Shown here: positions 62,109-64,000 of the stretch, piece after piece
Layout of the letters: each line of letters starts with the position of its first letter
How positions within the stretch are numbered: the first letter of the stretch is position 1
NCBI RefSeq assembly: GCF_001667275.1
Contig: NZ_LZHV01000018.1
Location: 1 to 64,000, forward strand
DNA from: Mycobacterium sp. ACS4054
Lineage (GTDB): Bacteria; Actinomycetota; Actinomycetes; Mycobacteriales; Mycobacteriaceae
DNA: 64,000 bases
Reading direction: 5' to 3'
The notes under the pieces: generated by a model
The model's input: the letters and a program-made list of their open reading frames with translations, nothing else
Told to the model about the DNA's origin: nothing
The model's database searches: none
Position numbers and translations under genes: made by a program

Positions 62109-63092
62109 TTAAAGTGTGCCATCGCCCCGGTGTGGCATTAGCGCGTTTGGCGGAATGCTGCCGAATTTGCCGGCCTGATAGTCCTGCACCGCCTCGACCA
62201 ATTCCGCCCGCGAGTTCATCACGAAAGGCCCGTAATGGAATACGGGCTCGCGAATGGGTTGGCCGCCCAGCAGCAGCACGTCCATCGCCGTCGTCCGCGA
62301 CGACTCCTGCACTCGATTGGCGCCCAGGGTGATTCGGTCACCGGGGCCGAGCACCGCCAATTGGCCCGCGCGAATCGGGTGAGCGACCGGGCCGACGTAT
62401 CCGCCGCCGGACAACACGTATACCAACGCGTTGAAATCGCGGCGCCACGGCAGGCTGAGCCGGCCGCCGTTTTCAATCGTGGCGTGCGCGAGCGTGATCG
62501 GCGTGTGGGTGAGGCCCGGACCCCGGTGACCGTCGACCTCGCCGGCGATGATGCGGACCAGCGCCCCGCCGTCGTCGGAGGCGATCAGCCTCGCGTCGGT
62601 GCCCTCGATGGCCTGATAACGGGGCGGTGCGAACTTGTTTCGCTTGGGCAGGTTCACCCACAGCTGGATGCCGTGAAAGAGGCCGCCGCTCTCGACCAGT
62701 TCGGCGGGCGGCGTCTCGATGTGCAGGATCCCCGACCCGGCGGTCATCCACTGGGTCGCACCGTCGGTGATCAGGCCGCCACCACCGTGGGAGTCCTGGT
62801 GGGCGAACTTGCCGTCGATCATGTAGGTGACCGTCTCGAAGCCGCGGTGCGGGTGCCAGTCCGTGCCCCTCGGCTCGCCCGGCTCGTAGTCCACCTCACC
62901 CATCTGATCCATGTGCACGAAGGGATCCAGGGCCGCGGCGCTCACCCCGGCGAAGGCGCCGACGACGGGAAAGCCCTCGCCCTCGTAGCCTCGCGGCCCG
63001 GTGGTGATCGACCGCACGGGGCGCTCGGTGTCGGTGGGACCGGCGGCGCCGACGCGTGGCAACGTCAGCGTGTTCGCGGTGATGGCGGGCAT
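62109..63092 (-). CDS. pirin family protein, second subgroup
   Basis: A 327-residue pirin. The iron-site motif DWHPHRGFETVTYMIDGKFA is near residue 79, with HQDSHGGGG and GSGILHIET supplying further ligands. It is longer than the pirin at 9969 and clearly of another subgroup. No such gene is recalled between Rv0143c and Rv0144 in H37Rv. Being the first gene of a pirin-tetR operon, it is probably the target of that repressor. A quercetinase-like or redox-sensing role is possible. Confidence 0.9.
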   Translation of the reverse strand: MPAITANTLTLPRVGAAGPTDTERPVRSITTGPRGYEGEGFPVVGAFAGVSAAALDPFVHMDQMGEVDYEPGEPRGTDWHPHRGFETVTYMIDGKFAHQDSHGGGGLITDGATQWMTAGSGILHIETPPAELVESGGLFHGIQLWVNLPKRNKFAPPRYQAIEGTDARLIASDDGGALVRIIAGEVDGHRGPGLTHTPITLAHATIENGGRLSLPWRRDFNALVYVLSGGGYVGPVAHPIRAGQLAVLGPGDRITLGANRVQESSRTTAMDVLLLGGQPIREPVFHYGPFVMNSRAELVEAVQDYQAGKFGSIPPNALMPHRGDGTL

Positions 63093-63120
63093 GTGACCTC
63101 CGTGAGTTTGAACTACCCGT

Positions 63121-63144
63121 ATAACCGGACCGCGGTCCAGTTAT
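63121..63144. promoter_or_regulatory. 24-bp near-perfect palindrome upstream of pirin-tetR
   Basis: Eleven of twelve base pairs match; the perfect core is GGACCGCGGTCC (63127-63138), flanked by TAAC and GTTA. It lies 28 bases before the pirin start and 60 bases before the divergent ClC gene. Length, symmetry and position next to a tetR gene make it a strong autoregulatory operator candidate. Confidence 0.75.
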
Positions 63145-63204
63145 TCCCCCGCGGGGCCGCCGTGGCGCTGCATAAGATGACTTGGTGCTTGCGGAACCCG
63201 CGCC

Positions 63205-64000
63205 GTGACCGAACAAGCGGACGGCGAACCACAGCCCACCGAGGCTCCGGTGGCGTCGGCTCCCGGGGCGGGCGGGCGATTCGGGGCGTCGATCAGGAAG
63301 TCCGGCTACCTGCAGAAGTGGTTGCTGCTGGGCGTCACGATCGGTTTCGTCGCCGGCCTGGGAGCAGTCATCTTCTACCTGGGGCTGAAGTACACCGGCG
63401 AGTTTCTGCTCGGCTACCTGGGCGGCTACCACATCCCGACACCTGTGGGCGAGGGCGGCGGCCGGGGTGACCCCGGGTTTCACCGCGCGTGGGCGATCCC
63501 GTTGGTGACGACGGGAGGGGCGTTGCTCTCGGCGTTTTTGGTCGCCAAGTTCGCCCCCGAGGCCACGGGCCACGGCACGGACCAAGCGATCGAGGCCGTG
63601 CACGGCGATCCACGTGCCATCCGCTTCCGGGCCGTGCTGGTGAAGATGGTGGCCAGCGCCCTGACGATCGGGTCGGGCGGTTCGGCCGGCCGCGAGGGGC
63701 CGACGGCCCAGATCTCGGCCGGCTTCTGCTCCTTGCTCGCGCGGCGGCTTCACCTGTCCGACGAGGACGGCCGGATCGCGGTGGCGCTGGGCATCGGCGC
63801 CGGCATCGGGGCGATCTTCGCGGCGCCGCTCGGCGGGGCGGTGGTGGCGGCGTCGATCACCTACCGCGACGACTTCGACTATCGCTGCCTGTTGCCCGGG
63901 TTCATCACGTCCGGCACGGCCTACGCCGTACTCGGCGCCTTCCTCGGTTTCGATCCGCTGTTCGGGTACATCGACGCCGAGTACCGCTTCGAGCGGGCGT
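63205..64000 (+). CDS. ClC-family chloride channel, truncated by the window (Rv0143c-like)
   Basis: The first 265 residues of a voltage-gated chloride channel or H+/Cl- exchanger. A membrane segment begins WLLLGVTIGFVAGLGAVIFY near residue 41. The ion-path motif is GSGGSAGREGPTAQI near residue 150, with a second signature GIGAGIGAIFAAPLGGAVVA near 193. GTG 63205 is the start. The reading frame is open at the right edge, so the C-terminal half is missing only because the window ends. Confidence 0.9.
   Translation, partial: MTEQADGEPQPTEAPVASAPGAGGRFGASIRKSGYLQKWLLLGVTIGFVAGLGAVIFYLGLKYTGEFLLGYLGGYHIPTPVGEGGGRGDPGFHRAWAIPLVTTGGALLSAFLVAKFAPEATGHGTDQAIEAVHGDPRAIRFRAVLVKMVASALTIGSGGSAGREGPTAQISAGFCSLLARRLHLSDEDGRIAVALGIGAGIGAIFAAPLGGAVVAASITYRDDFDYRCLLPGFITSGTAYAVLGAFLGFDPLFGYIDAEYRFERA

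Overview
The window is GC-rich actinobacterial DNA from a slow-growing non-tuberculous mycobacterium, most likely a Mycobacterium avium complex member or close relative. The species call is inference. The genus call rests on gene order: read left to right, the genes follow the M. tuberculosis H37Rv order from Rv0187 down to Rv0143c. They include mymT, bglS, sigG, the complete mce1 locus, mce1R, the pnt transhydrogenase genes, fadE2, ptbB, a run of TIGR00027-type methyltransferases and a ClC channel cut by the right edge. Rv numbers are given from memory of that genome, not from a search.

Layout. 1-5.4 kb: O-methyltransferase, the copper metallothionein mymT with a copper-type operator inside its promoter, beta-glucosidase bglS, a small metallopeptidase-like protein, a DUF2786 protein and the Rv0183-type monoacylglycerol lipase. 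5.4-13.3 kb: sigG translationally coupled to an alpha/beta hydrolase, a DapB-like dehydrogenase divergent from an IclR-type regulator, a pirin, a YhgE-like membrane protein and a secreted NAGPA-like protein. 13.3-29.7 kb: a DUF1275 membrane protein and the mce1 locus (fadD5, yrbE1AB, mce1ABCD, lprK, mce1F and four Mce-associated membrane proteins), with mce1R divergent from fadD5. This encodes a cell-envelope lipid importer with its acyl-CoA ligase and GntR regulator. 29.7-31.9 kb: an SRPBCC protein, a thioesterase and adhE1.

31.9-45.1 kb: a block of 16 genes that in M. tuberculosis has no counterpart between Rv0162c and Rv0161. It is the main accessory region: a P450, an SDR, an MDR alcohol dehydrogenase, an HpcH/HpaI aldolase, a CaiB CoA-transferase, an acyl-CoA dehydrogenase, an LLM flavin/F420 oxidoreductase, two double-hotdog thioesterases, an SMP-30 lactonase, a DUF427 protein, SnoaL-like and NIPSNAP-like proteins, an orphan 192-residue protein, a TetR regulator and a Ddn-like protein. 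Most genes overlap by 1-4 bases within their operons. A bipartite 26-bp motif (TGACACTT-N9-TTTGTAAAG, spacing constant) occurs three times, only in the control regions of this block, and a pair of palindromes sits in its remaining divergent promoter. Together these suggest one co-regulated CoA-dependent catabolic pathway of unknown substrate.

45.2-58.4 kb: an FAD oxidase, an SDR, a second DapB-like paralogue, an alpha/beta hydrolase, a TetR regulator, an Rv0157A-like 41-residue protein, pntB-pntAb-pntAa, a DUF1348 protein, fadE2-ptbB, an SDR and an aldehyde dehydrogenase. The PE genes found at two places here in M. tuberculosis (PE1/PE2 and PE3/PE4) are absent. 58.5-64 kb: three tandem SAM methyltransferases, a TetR-pirin pair facing a strong 24-bp near-palindrome, and the start of a ClC chloride channel.

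No rRNA, tRNA, CRISPR array, transposase, integrase or plasmid gene was seen. No gap between genes exceeds about 280 bp.
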